Positions 52,344-60,607 of a DNA stretch of 64,000 nt are shown piece after piece. The notes beneath the pieces were generated by a model that had not been told where the DNA came from, did no database searches, and was given only the letters and a program-made list of their open reading frames with translations. Source of the DNA: an uncultured Roseibium sp. (GTDB lineage: Bacteria > Pseudomonadota > Alphaproteobacteria > Rhizobiales > Stappiaceae); assembly GCF_947499295.1 (NCBI RefSeq), contig NZ_CANMNP010000004.1, forward strand, positions 186,001-250,000, in the 5' to 3' direction. Every line of letters begins with the position of its first letter. Position 1 is the first letter of the stretch. Both the position numbers and the translations under genes were made by a program.

Positions 52344-53345
52344 TTAGAACGGGCAGGACTGGTCGGACATATAGTCGTGGACTTCGATCTCACCTGAGAT
52401 GATTTTCTGAGAGGCAAGCTCAACAGCTGCCTTCATTTCATCATTGACGAGTTCTGCATTGTGATCGTCCAGTGCCCAGTCGACGCCGCCCTCTTTGAGG
52501 CCGAGGACTTCAAAGCCAGAGGACCATGTATCGTTCTGAGCATCTTCAAACGCCTGATAAACGGCAATGTCGACGCGTTTCAGCATTGATGTCAGAACGG
52601 AACCGGGATGCAGCGCATTCTGGTTGCTGTCGACGCCGATACCGAGCTTGCCAGCATCAGCTGCTGCCTGAAGAACGCCAATGCCCGTACCGCCGGCCGC
52701 GTGATAGACAACATCAGCGCCACGATCGAATTGTGACTTTGCCAGCTCGCCGCCCTTGACCGGATCGTTCCAGGCCGCACCGGTGGTGCCGGTCATGTTT
52801 TCGAAGATTTCAGCGTCGGCATTGACGGATTTGACACCCTGCTTGTAGCCGCAAGCGAATTTGCTGATCAACGGGATGTCCATGCCGCCAACGAAACCGA
52901 CTTTGCCGGTTTCGGAAGCCATTGCCGCCAGCATGCCAACAACATAGGAACCTTCTTGCTCCTTGAAGAGGATGGAACGTACATTCGGCAGATCCACAAC
53001 CATGTCGACGATAGCGAACTGAAGGTCTGGGAATTCCTTAGCAACTTTCTCGACAGCGTTGGCTTGCGAGAAACCGATCGCAACGATCGGACTCATGCCG
53101 CGCTTTGCGAAGTTGCGCAGAGCCTGCTCGCGCTGGCTGTCGTTCTGAATTTCAAAGTCACGATATTCGACGCCGTTGTCTTCCTTGAACTTCTCAGCAC
53201 CCGTGTAGGCTGCTTCGTTGAACGACTTGTCAAAACGACCACCAAGGTCGTAGAGCACTGCCGGCTTGATATCAGCCGCCATCGCACCAGCGACAGAAAA
53301 GGCCAGACCGGCGAGCGCCGTGCCCATGGTAAGAAGCTTTTTCAC
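52344..53345 (-). CDS. BMP family nucleoside-binding protein (first copy)
   Basis: A 333-residue periplasmic nucleoside-binding protein. I choose GTG 53343-53345, which follows GGAGG by 8 bases; the ATG at 53363 lies before that RBS. The signal is KKLLTMGTALAGLAFSVAGAMA, then ADIKPAVLYDLGGRFDKSFNEAAYTGAEKF in pieces. Conserved pockets include KRGMSPIVAIGFSQANAV and HAAGGTGIGVLQAAADAG, and it ends DYMSDQSCPF. First binding protein after the regulator, 68 bases downstream of it. Confidence 0.95.
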   Translation of the reverse strand: MKKLLTMGTALAGLAFSVAGAMAADIKPAVLYDLGGRFDKSFNEAAYTGAEKFKEDNGVEYRDFEIQNDSQREQALRNFAKRGMSPIVAIGFSQANAVEKVAKEFPDLQFAIVDMVVDLPNVRSILFKEQEGSYVVGMLAAMASETGKVGFVGGMDIPLISKFACGYKQGVKSVNADAEIFENMTGTTGAAWNDPVKGGELAKSQFDRGADVVYHAAGGTGIGVLQAAADAGKLGIGVDSNQNALHPGSVLTSMLKRVDIAVYQAFEDAQNDTWSSGFEVLGLKEGGVDWALDDHNAELVNDEMKAAVELASQKIISGEIEVHDYMSDQSCPF

Positions 53346-53413
53346 GTTTATGTCCTCCGACATGCAGGGCTTTGCGTTCAGCTTGCCCATTTCCCCTCGT
53401 GACCCAGCCGCAT

Positions 53414-54397
53414 TCACGCGGACTGTGCCAGTTGCGATCCGACCCGTGCACTCAAAGCCCTCGCAAGGGTCTCGTCTGTCACAAGGTCGGTAATGACACC
53501 GGTGCGCAGAGCCGCAAGCGTGGCATCCACCTTGCTCTCTCCGCCCACCAGCGCAATCAGTCTGCGCCCACGCACTTCCTCAAAATGCAGACCCACGGCA
53601 CAATCGCCAAGCGGGTCCGGCGCCAATTCTCCGTCAATCGTCAAGAACCGGCCCATCAGGTCGCACACGGCGCCCCCTGAAAGCAGCCCTTCCTGCTCTG
53701 TCTTGGTAATCATGCCGCGCTGAACCAGGTGACCCTCATTTTCAACCGAACCAATTCCGATTAGAAATGCATCCGATTGACGCGCGCGCTCCATCAGGTC
53801 CTGAACACTGCGCTGGGTGAGGAACATTGCCCTCTCGTCCTGATTTTCGGCAAAGTAAGGCACAGGCAGGTAGTAGCCGATACCGCCAGTGCGTTCCTGC
53901 ATCTTCTGCACAATGTCATAGGGGTTTGCGGCAAGCGTGCGGGTGAGCGATCCACAGATCGACATGATTTCCAGGTCTGACCGCGAAACCTTCGGCAAAG
54001 CTTCAACGGCGGCGGTCAACGTACGCCCCATACCCACACCAAGCCGACTGACACTTGTACCGCTCAAGAGGCCAGACAGAAACTGTGCTGCGGATACCGC
54101 CACAGCTCTCAACGCGCTTTCGTCGTCACCGCCGCCCAGATCCGGAGCCACGATACAATTTGTCAGGTCGAAGTGGTGGGAAAGTTCTTTTTCCAGCTTC
54201 AGGCATTCCATGGGCCGGCCATCCACCTGGAACTTCACATAGCCCTCACGCTGGGCATGTGCGATGAGGCGGTGAACCTTGGCAGGAGAAACACCGAGCT
54301 GGGAAGCGATTTCGCCTTGCGTCCGGCCGCCCACGAACGACAACCAGGCCGCACGTATCGCCATGTATGATGTCCAGTCGTCGTCGCGCGCCTGCAT
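53414..54397 (-). CDS. SorC/DeoR-type sugar-binding transcriptional regulator
   Basis: A 327-residue regulator with an N-terminal helix-turn-helix (FVGGRTQGEIASQLGVSPAKVHRLIAHAQREGYV in pieces) followed by the SorC-type phosphosugar-binding domain (GVGMGRTLTAAVEALP, MSICGSLTRTLAANPYDIVQKM). It heads the leftward nucleoside array and is almost certainly its local regulator, responding to a sugar phosphate such as deoxyribose-5-phosphate or ribose-5-phosphate (inference). The start is ATG 54397 with GGGAAGG upstream. A promoter region with an imperfect inverted repeat lies upstream at 54514-54528. Confidence 0.93.
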   Translation of the reverse strand: MQARDDDWTSYMAIRAAWLSFVGGRTQGEIASQLGVSPAKVHRLIAHAQREGYVKFQVDGRPMECLKLEKELSHHFDLTNCIVAPDLGGGDDESALRAVAVSAAQFLSGLLSGTSVSRLGVGMGRTLTAAVEALPKVSRSDLEIMSICGSLTRTLAANPYDIVQKMQERTGGIGYYLPVPYFAENQDERAMFLTQRSVQDLMERARQSDAFLIGIGSVENEGHLVQRGMITKTEQEGLLSGGAVCDLMGRFLTIDGELAPDPLGDCAVGLHFEEVRGRRLIALVGGESKVDATLAALRTGVITDLVTDETLARALSARVGSQLAQSA

Positions 54398-54513
54398 CCG
54401 CGTCGAAACCTTCCCCTCTGCCGCGCACCCTTTTCAGGCAAGCGGTGGCTGCGCCATGCTCTCTTTGGAGCCTTGTCTTTGCGGGCCCGGCTTTCCGGGC
54501 TACCGAAAAATTC

Positions 54514-54528
54514 TTCACATAGTGAGAA
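54514..54528. promoter_or_regulatory. Imperfect inverted repeat upstream of the SorC-type regulator
   Basis: TTCACA-TAG-TGAGAA, two 6-base arms with one mismatch and a 3-base spacer, 117 bases upstream of the regulator start. A possible operator for autoregulation of the nucleoside array, but the match is weak and no second copy is present upstream of the first BMP gene. Confidence 0.35.
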
Positions 54529-55098
54529 TTTATTCAGATCATGACCAGCCTTGCTGCTGCCGTCAACTAAAAAACTGCCGAAATTCTGGCCAAAGGGCGC
54601 ATTTTAAAGCAGCAGATCGCAGGAGCGCCACCGACTACGGGACGGAAAAATCTGCCCAGACAACGTCAATCTGCAACAAAAGCCGGAAAATGTTGCCCAG
54701 TCATTGGGCAAATTCTGCCGCCTCACCGGGGACCCACCCTCCGATTTCGCAAAAAGGACCCGACAGCCCCCTTCATTTAGCAATCGGCTTGCCGCAACAC
54801 GTGAGGCCTTTATTCTTAAAGAACAAACCGGCCAACGCGGCACATTCATTGACATAGAAGGAACTTCCGGCCCGAGCCACTCGACTTAACAGATCGTCGT
54901 TCAATGGGGGCAAACTGGGAGACCAACTTCCTCGTTCGGCCGGCAGAACCCTTCGCGAAGGAAACGCCAAAGCAGCTGCATCCCCACAAGCATTCAGACC
55001 GGGAATCAAGTTATTTTGCCACCAAAAGACAAAGGCTGAAATACAGCTTTGGAACGGGATCCATGTTCAATTCGGATTTGAGCGACTTCCCTTTAAGG

Positions 55099-55113
55099 TT
55101 AACACTTGATTAA
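55099..55113. promoter_or_regulatory. Candidate full CtrA box (TTAA-N7-TTAA)
   Basis: TTAACACTTGATTAA is an exact TTAA-N7-TTAA, the CtrA consensus of alphaproteobacteria. It lies 438 bases upstream of the DUF1194 gene and about 700 bases from the regulator start, so the target is unclear; a local promoter or small RNA is possible. Confidence 0.45.
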
Positions 55114-55449
55114 CCAATTTTGCTTGACCACGCGACACATCCAAAGCGCCTTCTTTGCGATCACTTGCGACAGTCGCGGTTTTTCTTCTCCCCATGCCGT
55201 CGCTCAAAATAAATTGAAGCCATCAAACACAGCAGATCAAACCGTAATTTCATGAGCTTACGTATAGGTAATCTATTGCCGGATGGCCGGTCAGAAAATT
55301 TTGCCTAGCAATTCAAGCCCGGGCTCACCACCTGTGGATAGAAGCCGCACTCCGTGCACATTCATTTTGCCAGCCAACCCGAATTACGCTACGGTTGGCA
55401 TGTAGCTTGCTAAGTAAAATATCAAGCTGAGCCAAGGCATTCGCCCGTT

Positions 55450-55469
55450 CCTCGTGAATAATTACGAGG
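55450..55469. promoter_or_regulatory. Inverted repeat upstream of the DUF1194 gene
   Basis: CCTCGT at 55450-55455 and ACGAGG at 55464-55469 form perfect 6-base arms around an AT-rich 8-base centre, 81 bases upstream of the DUF1194 start. A possible operator. Confidence 0.35.
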
Positions 55470-55550
55470 GATGTTTAGATGAGGAATACAACGACAAAAT
55501 AACAGGGGAGACGTGGCAACCAGCCGAAAGGCTGACATAAGGAGAAAACA

Positions 55551-56405
55551 ATGCGTCTCGACAAAATGACGAAACTCTGTGCACAGACAGTCTCTGCAAT
55601 ACTGTCCCTCTTCTGTGCGGCCATTATTTTCGCCGCACCTTCGGCCGCCCGTGATTTTCGACCGGTCCTGACCTCTTCGACAGCCTACAGTTATGACCCA
55701 GCCAAGGAAGTCGACGTCGAACTTGTGCTGGCCGTCGACATCTCCCAATCCATGGATACGGAAGAACAGGAAGTTCAGCGAGCCGGATATGTTGCCGCGC
55801 TCACATCAAGCGAATTTCTTGACGCCATTCAAGTTGGCCCCATCGGCCGAGTTGCAGTCACCTACATGGAATGGGGCGGCGTTGACGAACACTTCATCGT
55901 CGCCGAATGGACCGTGATCCAAGACGCCTCCTCTGCCTCTCATTTTGCTTCCAAGATCGCTGAGGCACCGCTCAGGCAGGTTCAGCGCACATCTATAGCG
56001 TCTGCCCTGGAAAAGTCCGTTCAACTGGTGCAAGGCAACGAATATACCGGCCTGCGCCAGGTCATCGACATTTCGGGGGACGGTCCGAACAACCAAGGTG
56101 GTTCCGTGACGGAGATGCGTGACCGCATGATCGCCGCAGGAGTTACGATCAACGGCCTTCCGCTTATGATGAAATCCAACAAGAACACCTGGCAGGCCAT
56201 GCTGCACCTCGATCATTACTACGAGGACTGCGTGATCGGGGGCCCGGGCTCCTTTGCCATTCCTGTCAGGTCACAGGAAGGGTTTGCCGATGCAATCCGG
56301 ATGAAGCTGGTCATGGAAATTGCTGGGCTCCATTTGCCGAAGCCCGCACCCCTTGTCCAGAAAGCTTCGGGACGCGAACGCATCCGGTGTGACCTCTTCG
56401 ACTAA
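55551..56405 (+). CDS. DUF1194 secreted von Willebrand factor A-like protein
   Basis: A 284-residue exported protein. The signal peptide spans MTKLCAQTVSAILSLFCAAIIFAAPSAA (in pieces). The mature part is a vWA-like fold with a MIDAS-type motif DISQSMDTEEQ, followed by ISGDGPNNQGG and the Cys-containing YYEDCVIGGPGSF loop, all typical of DUF1194, whose function is unknown. Start: ATG 55551 with AAGGAG 6 bases upstream. Monocistronic, followed by a strong terminator. Confidence 0.93.
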   Translation: MRLDKMTKLCAQTVSAILSLFCAAIIFAAPSAARDFRPVLTSSTAYSYDPAKEVDVELVLAVDISQSMDTEEQEVQRAGYVAALTSSEFLDAIQVGPIGRVAVTYMEWGGVDEHFIVAEWTVIQDASSASHFASKIAEAPLRQVQRTSIASALEKSVQLVQGNEYTGLRQVIDISGDGPNNQGGSVTEMRDRMIAAGVTINGLPLMMKSNKNTWQAMLHLDHYYEDCVIGGPGSFAIPVRSQEGFADAIRMKLVMEIAGLHLPKPAPLVQKASGRERIRCDLFD

Positions 56406-56433
56406 CCCAGCCACGTCTTCGCCAGTTTCAAAG

Positions 56434-56465
56434 GCCGTGCTCCCAACCGGAGCGCGGCTTTTTTT
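56434..56465 (+). terminator. Rho-independent terminator of the DUF1194 gene
   Basis: Ten-base stem (56434-56443 with 56449-56458, one G-U pair), 5-base loop CAACC, then seven T. It lies 29 bases after the DUF1194 stop. Confidence 0.85.
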
Positions 56466-56596
56466 CCTTGTACAACGCCTGAAGTAATCGATTACATTCG
56501 CGCAGATCTTGCATAAACTGCGGATCTGCCTTTGCGCAATCGGATCAATGGGGCTAAACACATCCCGCCGCACGCCACTGAACAAAAGGACACTCC

Positions 56597-57022
56597 ATGC
56601 CAGCTACGCTCGCACTTGTTGCGCACGATGCCAAAAAGGACGCTATGGTCGAGTTTGCCAAGCGGCATGAGGACAAACTTGCAGCGTTTGATCTGGTGGG
56701 AACGGGCACGACAGGCGGCCGAATATTGGAGGCCTGCCCGTCGCTCAAGCTGACAAGGCTGAAAAGCGGTCCGCTGGGAGGCGATCAGCAACTCGGCGCC
56801 ATGATCGCGGAAGGCAAATTGCAAGGCCTAATCTTTTTTGTCGACCCGCTTTCTCCCATGCCTCACGATGTCGACGTCAAGGCTTTGATGCGCCTTGCGA
56901 CCGTTTACGACATGCCAATGGCTCTTAATCCATCAACCGCTGACATCTTACTGCGTTCCGCCCGCCTTACCGGACTGCAGACAACGTCCGAGACCCCTGA
57001 AGTTGGCTCCAAAGCATCATGA
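56597..57022 (+). CDS. mgsA: Methylglyoxal synthase
   Basis: A 141-residue enzyme converting dihydroxyacetone phosphate to methylglyoxal. Conserved [15 protein letters not shown], the phosphate loop [25 protein letters not shown] and [17 protein letters not shown] with the catalytic Asp/His are all present. Its stop overlaps the glucokinase start by 4 bases (ATGA), so the two are translationally coupled. The enzyme relieves sugar phosphate overload, and linking it to glucokinase balances hexose phosphorylation with a triose-phosphate bypass (inference). Confidence 0.96.
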   Translation: MPATLALVAHDAKKDAMVEFAKRHEDKLAAFDLVGTGTTGGRILEACPSLKLTRLKSGPLGGDQQLGAMIAEGKLQGLIFFVDPLSPMPHDVDVKALMRLATVYDMPMALNPSTADILLRSARLTGLQTTSETPEVGSKAS

Positions 57023-58059
57023 GTTTTTCTGAAAGTTCCAAGGCTTTTGCCTATCCGGTTCTGGTCGCCGACATTGGCGGTACGAATGCCCGCTTTGCGC
57101 TTGTCGATGGACCAGACGCACCGACCCGTATGTGCGGCAAGACAGCAACCGCCGACCATGTCGATATCTGTTCCGCAATTCGTGGCACCGTTTTCCCGGA
57201 AACAGACATCAAACCGCGTACAGCGATCATTGCGGTGGCCGGTCCCGTTACGGGCGACAAAATTCCGCTGACCAATGCGGCGTGGGTAATTGAACCGCTG
57301 AAGATGATATCGGAACTGGGCCTTGAAGAGGTTGTCGTCCTGAATGATTTCGAAGCACAGGCTCTCGCCCTGCCCGGCTATGCAGGTGAAGACGTCGAAC
57401 AGGTGGGATCCGGAACGATCCGCCCGGCCAGCACCAAGTTTGTACTCGGCCCCGGCACCGGACTGGGGGCAGCTGCAATGATCCATGCTGCCGCGACCTG
57501 GATACCGGTTCCTGGTGAAGGCGGCCACGTGGAGCTCGGGCCCGTTACGACGGAAGACTTCGAAATCTGGCCGCATATCGAACGTGTTGGTGGCCGCATC
57601 GGCGCGGAACAATTGCTCAGCGGCACTGGACTGCCCCGCCTTGCACGCGCGGTCGCAGAATGGATGCAGGCCGAGCGGCAATTGGAAACACCAGCAAGCA
57701 TCACGCAAGCGGCAGAACAAAATGACGCGGTTGCCGTCAAAACGCTTGAAGTCTTTGCACGGGCCCTCGGCCGGGTTGCCGGCGATTGCGCCCTGACCGT
57801 TTTGTCCCGTGGCGGGGTTTATCTAACCGGTGGCGTAACACCCCGGATCACCCGATTTCTGACTGACGTCAAATTCCGGGCCGCATTCGAGGCCAAAGCG
57901 CCGCATGAGGTCCTGATGGCCAAGATACCGACCTTCATTGTTCGCCATCCAAATCCTGCGCTGGAAGGGCTTGCGTCCTTTGCAAGAACACCGGACGCCT
58001 TCGCTGTGGACATGCAGGGACGGCAATGGAACGGACCGGTTTCCGCCAACGACAATTGA
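57019..58059 (+). CDS. glk: Glucokinase
   Basis: A 346-residue ROK-unrelated Glk-type kinase. Phosphate-1 motif [16 protein letters not shown] (about residues 12-26), catalytic [14 protein letters not shown], the ATP loop [12 protein letters not shown] and EGGHVELGP are all present. Slightly longer than E. coli Glk (about 320). It makes glucose-6-phosphate for the Entner-Doudoroff/pentose routes. Start ATG overlaps mgsA. The next gene, hrpB, begins 9 bases after its stop. Confidence 0.95.
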   Translation: MSFSESSKAFAYPVLVADIGGTNARFALVDGPDAPTRMCGKTATADHVDICSAIRGTVFPETDIKPRTAIIAVAGPVTGDKIPLTNAAWVIEPLKMISELGLEEVVVLNDFEAQALALPGYAGEDVEQVGSGTIRPASTKFVLGPGTGLGAAAMIHAAATWIPVPGEGGHVELGPVTTEDFEIWPHIERVGGRIGAEQLLSGTGLPRLARAVAEWMQAERQLETPASITQAAEQNDAVAVKTLEVFARALGRVAGDCALTVLSRGGVYLTGGVTPRITRFLTDVKFRAAFEAKAPHEVLMAKIPTFIVRHPNPALEGLASFARTPDAFAVDMQGRQWNGPVSANDN

Positions 58060-58068
58060 CCTGAAGCC

Positions 58069-60540
58069 ATGTCTTCCGCACTTGGCTTCAAGACCGCATT
58101 GCCGATAGACGGCGTATTGCCGGACCTGCTGCACGCGCTTGAAAAAAGCGCGAATGCCGTACTTGTTGCTGAGCCGGGCGCTGGAAAGACAACGCGTGTT
58201 CCGCTTGCCCTTCTTGATGCACCCTGGCGCGGTGACGGCAAGATACTGGTTCTCGAACCTCGCCGACTGGCGGCCCGGGCAGCAGCGCGGCGCATGGCCG
58301 AAGAGCTGGGCGAAAAGCCGGGCGAAACAGTCGGTTACCGGGTTCGCATGGACTCCAAAATCAGCGCGAAGACACGGATCGAAGTCGTCACCGAAGGTGT
58401 GTTCACCCGGCTGATACTGGAAGATCCGGAACTGACAGGTGTGGCTGCAGTTCTTTTTGACGAATTTCATGAGCGCTCGCTTGACGGCGACCTGGGTCTG
58501 GCTCTCGCAGTTGATGTTCAGTCTGCACTCAGGGACGATCTGCGCCTACTGCCGATGTCTGCCACCCTGGATGCCGCCCGCGTCGCAAACCTTCTGGGAA
58601 CAGCTCCGGTCATCGAAAGCAAAGGGCGCAGCTTTCCGGTCGAAACACGTTATCTCGGCCGGTCAACCACCGAACGCATAGAACGTCAAATCGCACGCGT
58701 GGTTCGGCAGGCCGTGCAGGAGGAAAATGGGTCGGTCCTGGTATTCCTTCCCGGCCAGGGAGAAATCAAACGAACCGCTGATCTTCTGGCGGGTAGCCTT
58801 CCCGCCGATTGCACGGTTTCGCCGCTTTATGGCGGCCTGGACTCCAAGGCGCAGGATGCGGCAATCAAGCCCGCAGCGTCCGGCACCCGCAAGATTGTTC
58901 TGGCAAGTGCCATCGCACAGACTTCGCTCACCATTGAAGGCGTGCGCGTGGTCATTGACAGCGGTCTTGCAAGGGTCCCAAGATATGAACCACAAACCGG
59001 TTTGACGCGCCTTGAAACCGTGCGTGTATCCAGGGCAACAGCCGATCAACGCCGCGGCCGAGCCGGCCGAACCGAACCTGGCATCTGCTACCGGCTTTGG
59101 GACGAGGCGCAGACGGCGGCCCTACCGGAAACAGAGGCACCGGAGATCTTGGAGGCAGATCTTACCGGACTGGTTCTGGATCTCGCTGCCTGGGGTACGC
59201 TTGACCCAACAAGTCTCAGTTTCATGGATCCACCGCCGGCAGCTGCCTGGAATGAGGCCAGAAACCTGCTCTCCGATTTGCATGCCCTCGATCGTGCCGG
59301 GCGCCTGACGCCTGCGGGAAAGGCGCTTGCAAACCTGCCGCTTCACCCCCGTCTTGCACATATGCTGCTGGAGGGGATTGCGCGAGATCTCGGGATGACA
59401 GCCGCACTGATCGCGCTGCTGCTTTCAGAGCCGGGGCTTGGCGGCAGAGATCCCGATCTTCGCACCCGGCTGCGATCAGTACGCAACGACAAGGGACAAC
59501 GCGCCAGAGACGGGCGAACACTCGCCGCGCGCTGGCTGCGCCAGGCCGGTGGGTCAGGATCGGGCGTCGACCTTGAAAGCACCGGATTTCTTTTGGCGCT
59601 CGCTTATCCTGACCGTGTAGCACAGGCCCGTGGCAAGACCGGGCGCTTCCGCCTTGCCAACGGACGCGGTGCTGAACTTGACATCAGCCACGTTCTTGCA
59701 GCTGAACCGTTTCTCACCGTCGCGGATATACAGGGAAAAGCCGCCAACGGCCGCATCCAGCTTTGTGCGCCGATTTCCAGAACGGATATCGAGGATCTCT
59801 TTGCTGACGACATTGTTAAGGAAGACGAAGTCCAACTGACGGCGGAAGGCGCGATCAAAGCAAGGCGTGTAAAACGCTACAAAGCCGTTGAGCTGCAAGC
59901 AGTTATCGTTCAATCACCGAACTCGGACGCAATCGAAAAAGCACTTGTCGACGAAGTACGGCGCCGTGGTGTCGCTCGTCTTGACTGGAGCAAGGACCAG
60001 CGGCGGCTTCGCCGACGGGTTGACTACGCTCGCTCAAACGGCGCGTCAGATCTGCCCGACCTTTCAGACGAGTTTCTTGGTGAAACACCGGAGAGCTGGC
60101 TGCAACCCTTTCTGGCTGGCATCACACGGACCAACGCAATCGACGCGGCCGTGCTCGGCAACGCCCTCAGCGTCTTGCTTCCTTTCGATGCCATGGCGCG
60201 TCTTGATGCACTTGCTCCCTCGCACTTCACAGCCCCGACCGGCAGCAAAGTTCCCATTGACTACGGTGCGGTGGCGGGCCCGACGCTTTCGATCCGCGTT
60301 CAGGAACTTTTCGGTCTGACCCACCATCCAAGCGTTTGCGATGGCAAACTGCCGCTGATCCTGGAACTGTTGTCGCCCGCACAGCGACCGATCCAGATCA
60401 CCAAGGACCTCCCCGGTTTTTGGGCCGGGTCCTGGAAAGACGTAAAGGCCGACATGAAGGGACGCTACCCGAAGCACCCCTGGCCGGATGATCCGACGTC
60501 TGCGGAAGCAACAAGGCGGGTGAAGCCGCGCGGGAAATAG
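58069..60540 (+). CDS. hrpB: ATP-dependent helicase HrpB
   Basis: An 823-residue DEAH/DExH RNA helicase-like protein. Walker A EPGAGKTTRVPLAL (residues 35-46), DEFHERSLDGD (motif II with His after DEF), SATLDAARVANLL (motif III), the RecA-2 motifs with QRRGRAGRTEPG, and the HrpB-type C-terminal OB domain ending in a Pro/Arg-rich tail are present. Function in bacteria is poorly defined; in E. coli HrpB is not essential. Probably in one transcript with mgsA and glk. Confidence 0.95.
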   Translation: MSSALGFKTALPIDGVLPDLLHALEKSANAVLVAEPGAGKTTRVPLALLDAPWRGDGKILVLEPRRLAARAAARRMAEELGEKPGETVGYRVRMDSKISAKTRIEVVTEGVFTRLILEDPELTGVAAVLFDEFHERSLDGDLGLALAVDVQSALRDDLRLLPMSATLDAARVANLLGTAPVIESKGRSFPVETRYLGRSTTERIERQIARVVRQAVQEENGSVLVFLPGQGEIKRTADLLAGSLPADCTVSPLYGGLDSKAQDAAIKPAASGTRKIVLASAIAQTSLTIEGVRVVIDSGLARVPRYEPQTGLTRLETVRVSRATADQRRGRAGRTEPGICYRLWDEAQTAALPETEAPEILEADLTGLVLDLAAWGTLDPTSLSFMDPPPAAAWNEARNLLSDLHALDRAGRLTPAGKALANLPLHPRLAHMLLEGIARDLGMTAALIALLLSEPGLGGRDPDLRTRLRSVRNDKGQRARDGRTLAARWLRQAGGSGSGVDLESTGFLLALAYPDRVAQARGKTGRFRLANGRGAELDISHVLAAEPFLTVADIQGKAANGRIQLCAPISRTDIEDLFADDIVKEDEVQLTAEGAIKARRVKRYKAVELQAVIVQSPNSDAIEKALVDEVRRRGVARLDWSKDQRRLRRRVDYARSNGASDLPDLSDEFLGETPESWLQPFLAGITRTNAIDAAVLGNALSVLLPFDAMARLDALAPSHFTAPTGSKVPIDYGAVAGPTLSIRVQELFGLTHHPSVCDGKLPLILELLSPAQRPIQITKDLPGFWAGSWKDVKADMKGRYPKHPWPDDPTSAEATRRVKPRGK

Positions 60541-60554
60541 CCTGGCTGTTTTGA

Positions 60555-60588
60555 TTGTCCCCTATCGTCGGCGAGGTTTCGGGGACAA
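60555..60588. terminator. Possible shared hairpin between convergent hrpB and putA
   Basis: Perfect 8-base arms (TTGTCCCC at 60555-60562, GGGGACAA at 60581-60588) with an 18-base loop, between the two convergent stops. No T-run follows on either strand, so it is only a weak terminator candidate. Confidence 0.4.
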
Positions 60589-60607
60589 CGCATGTCGCTA
60601 AACTTGT

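Larger units (their letters stand above)
54398..55550. other. 1.15-kb non-coding region
   Basis: No convincing gene: the frames at 54279-54857 (plus), 54604-54855 and 54773-55009 (minus) lack RBS and protein-like composition. The left part must hold the promoter of the SorC-type gene, and the right part the promoter of the DUF1194 gene. Signals seen: inverted repeats at 54514-54528 and 55450-55469, a TTAA-N7-TTAA box at 55099-55113 and, 54 bases past that box, a small stem (GCGA 55167-55170 with TCGC 55174-55177) followed by five T at 55180-55184, plus a GAAA-tetraloop hairpin at 55521-55534. A small RNA starting near the box is possible but not shown. Confidence 0.45.

Noticed and set aside
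54279..54857. Plus-strand 192-residue frame
   Set aside because: Starts inside the SorC-type gene on the other strand and runs into the non-coding region; rich in Cys, Arg and His, with no RBS.
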